NCBI GenBank assembly: GCA_012274225.1
Contig: JAAOZX010000447.1
Span: forward strand, 1 to 32,523
DNA length: 32,523 bases
Source: Comamonadaceae bacterium
GTDB taxonomy: Bacteria > Pseudomonadota > Gammaproteobacteria > Burkholderiales > Burkholderiaceae_C
Direction of reading: 5' to 3'
Shown here: piece by piece, positions 32,322 to 32,523 of the stretch
How the letters are laid out: every line of letters begins with the position of its first letter
Numbering within the stretch: the first letter of the stretch is position 1
Position numbers and translations under genes: made by a program
The notes under the pieces: model-generated
What the model saw: the letters and a program-made list of their open reading frames with translations, nothing else
Told to the model about the DNA's origin: nothing
Databases searched by the model: none

Positions 32322-32523
32322 ATGCCCCATTGCAGAGCGATCAATCGGCACACAGCCATTGCTCTCACTTTCGGCTTGTTCGTCGCCGGCGCCGCGCATG
32401 CCGGCCTCGGCGAGCGCGCGGAATCGGTCGCGCGCGATCACGCGACGCTGCACGGAACCGCTTTGCGGGTCACGCCCATGTCCAACTACCAGGTGCACGA
32501 GATCACGCCTGAGCACGGCGGCC
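32322..32523 (+). CDS. DUF2844 family exported protein, N-terminal part (runs off the right edge)
   Basis: The frame starts at ATG 32322 (or the adjacent ATG 32319) with a strong GGGAG ribosome site and is open to the window end, 67 codons. A Sec signal peptide is visible: positively charged start, hydrophobic T-A-I-A-L-T-F-G-L-F-V-A-G-A and a cleavage site A-H-A-G. The mature start G-L-G-E-R-A-E-S-V-A-R-D-H-A-T-L followed by Y-Q-V-H-E-I-T matches the DUF2844 pattern I know from betaproteobacteria (G-L-G, D-x-x-x-L, Y-x-V-H). The function of the family is unknown; it is probably periplasmic. Confidence 0.7.
   Translation, partial: MPHCRAINRHTAIALTFGLFVAGAAHAGLGERAESVARDHATLHGTALRVTPMSNYQVHEITPEHGG

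Noticed and set aside
1-32523. CRISPR arrays, rRNA genes or complete insertion sequences
   Set aside because: No regularly spaced repeats, rRNA-like sequence or transposase with terminal repeats could be seen on either strand.

Overview
The window is high-GC proteobacterial chromosome, most likely from a betaproteobacterium of the Burkholderiales (Comamonadaceae-like). I infer this from the gene order gmk-rpoZ-spoT facing greB, the run yicC / Ser-Thr kinase / PP2C phosphatase / rph / rdgB / hemW, the 180-kDa type NAD-glutamate dehydrogenase, and a DUF2844 protein at the right edge. Most of the window is ordinary, densely coding core genome. No CRISPR array, rRNA gene or complete insertion sequence is visible.

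Layout. Positions 1-9300 hold metabolic and stress genes: an edge-truncated Tat-exported multicopper-oxidase-like protein, an unknown 182-aa protein, a universal stress protein, an NDUFA9-like NAD(P)-binding protein, an NRAMP-family transporter with an altered metal site, a beta-propeller lipoprotein, a zinc-free MDR oxidoreductase, ureidoglycolate lyase, a CBS-pair protein and an aspartate-family aminotransferase. A D-2-hydroxyacid dehydrogenase (9488-10468) leads to an intact tRNA-Arg(ACG) at 10529-10605.

The most interesting part is 10606-13205. The last 47 bp of the tRNA-Arg gene (10559-10605) are repeated exactly at 13159-13205, so the 2.6 kb between them looks like an element integrated at the tRNA 3' end. 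It has no integrase. Its cargo is a 56-aa lysine-tailed small protein, a strong intrinsic terminator and an HD-domain dGTP triphosphohydrolase of the kind known to act in anti-phage dNTP depletion. It also carries the 3' half of a second tRNA gene (tRNA-Phe, 10780-10829), a sign of an earlier attachment site, and a 13-bp inverted repeat close to the right junction. I read it as a minimal, passively mobilised (CIME-like) defence island. The anti-phage role is inference.

Positions 13206-17079 hold a signalling group: a stand-alone receiver domain, a divergent PAS-PAS-PAS-GGDEF-EAL cyclic-di-GMP protein, and a histidine-kinase-like protein that keeps a phosphotransfer helix but seems to lack the ATP-binding boxes. 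Positions 17289-22095 hold greB against the leftward group yicC, gmk, rpoZ, spoT, with an intrinsic terminator between rpoZ and spoT. Positions 22174-27014 hold a rightward run of kinase, phosphatase, rph, rdgB and hemW. A duplicated structured repeat lies directly before rph and a 111-bp palindromic repeat lies before rdgB. The NAD-dependent glutamate dehydrogenase (27174-31985) and the start of the DUF2844 gene close the window.
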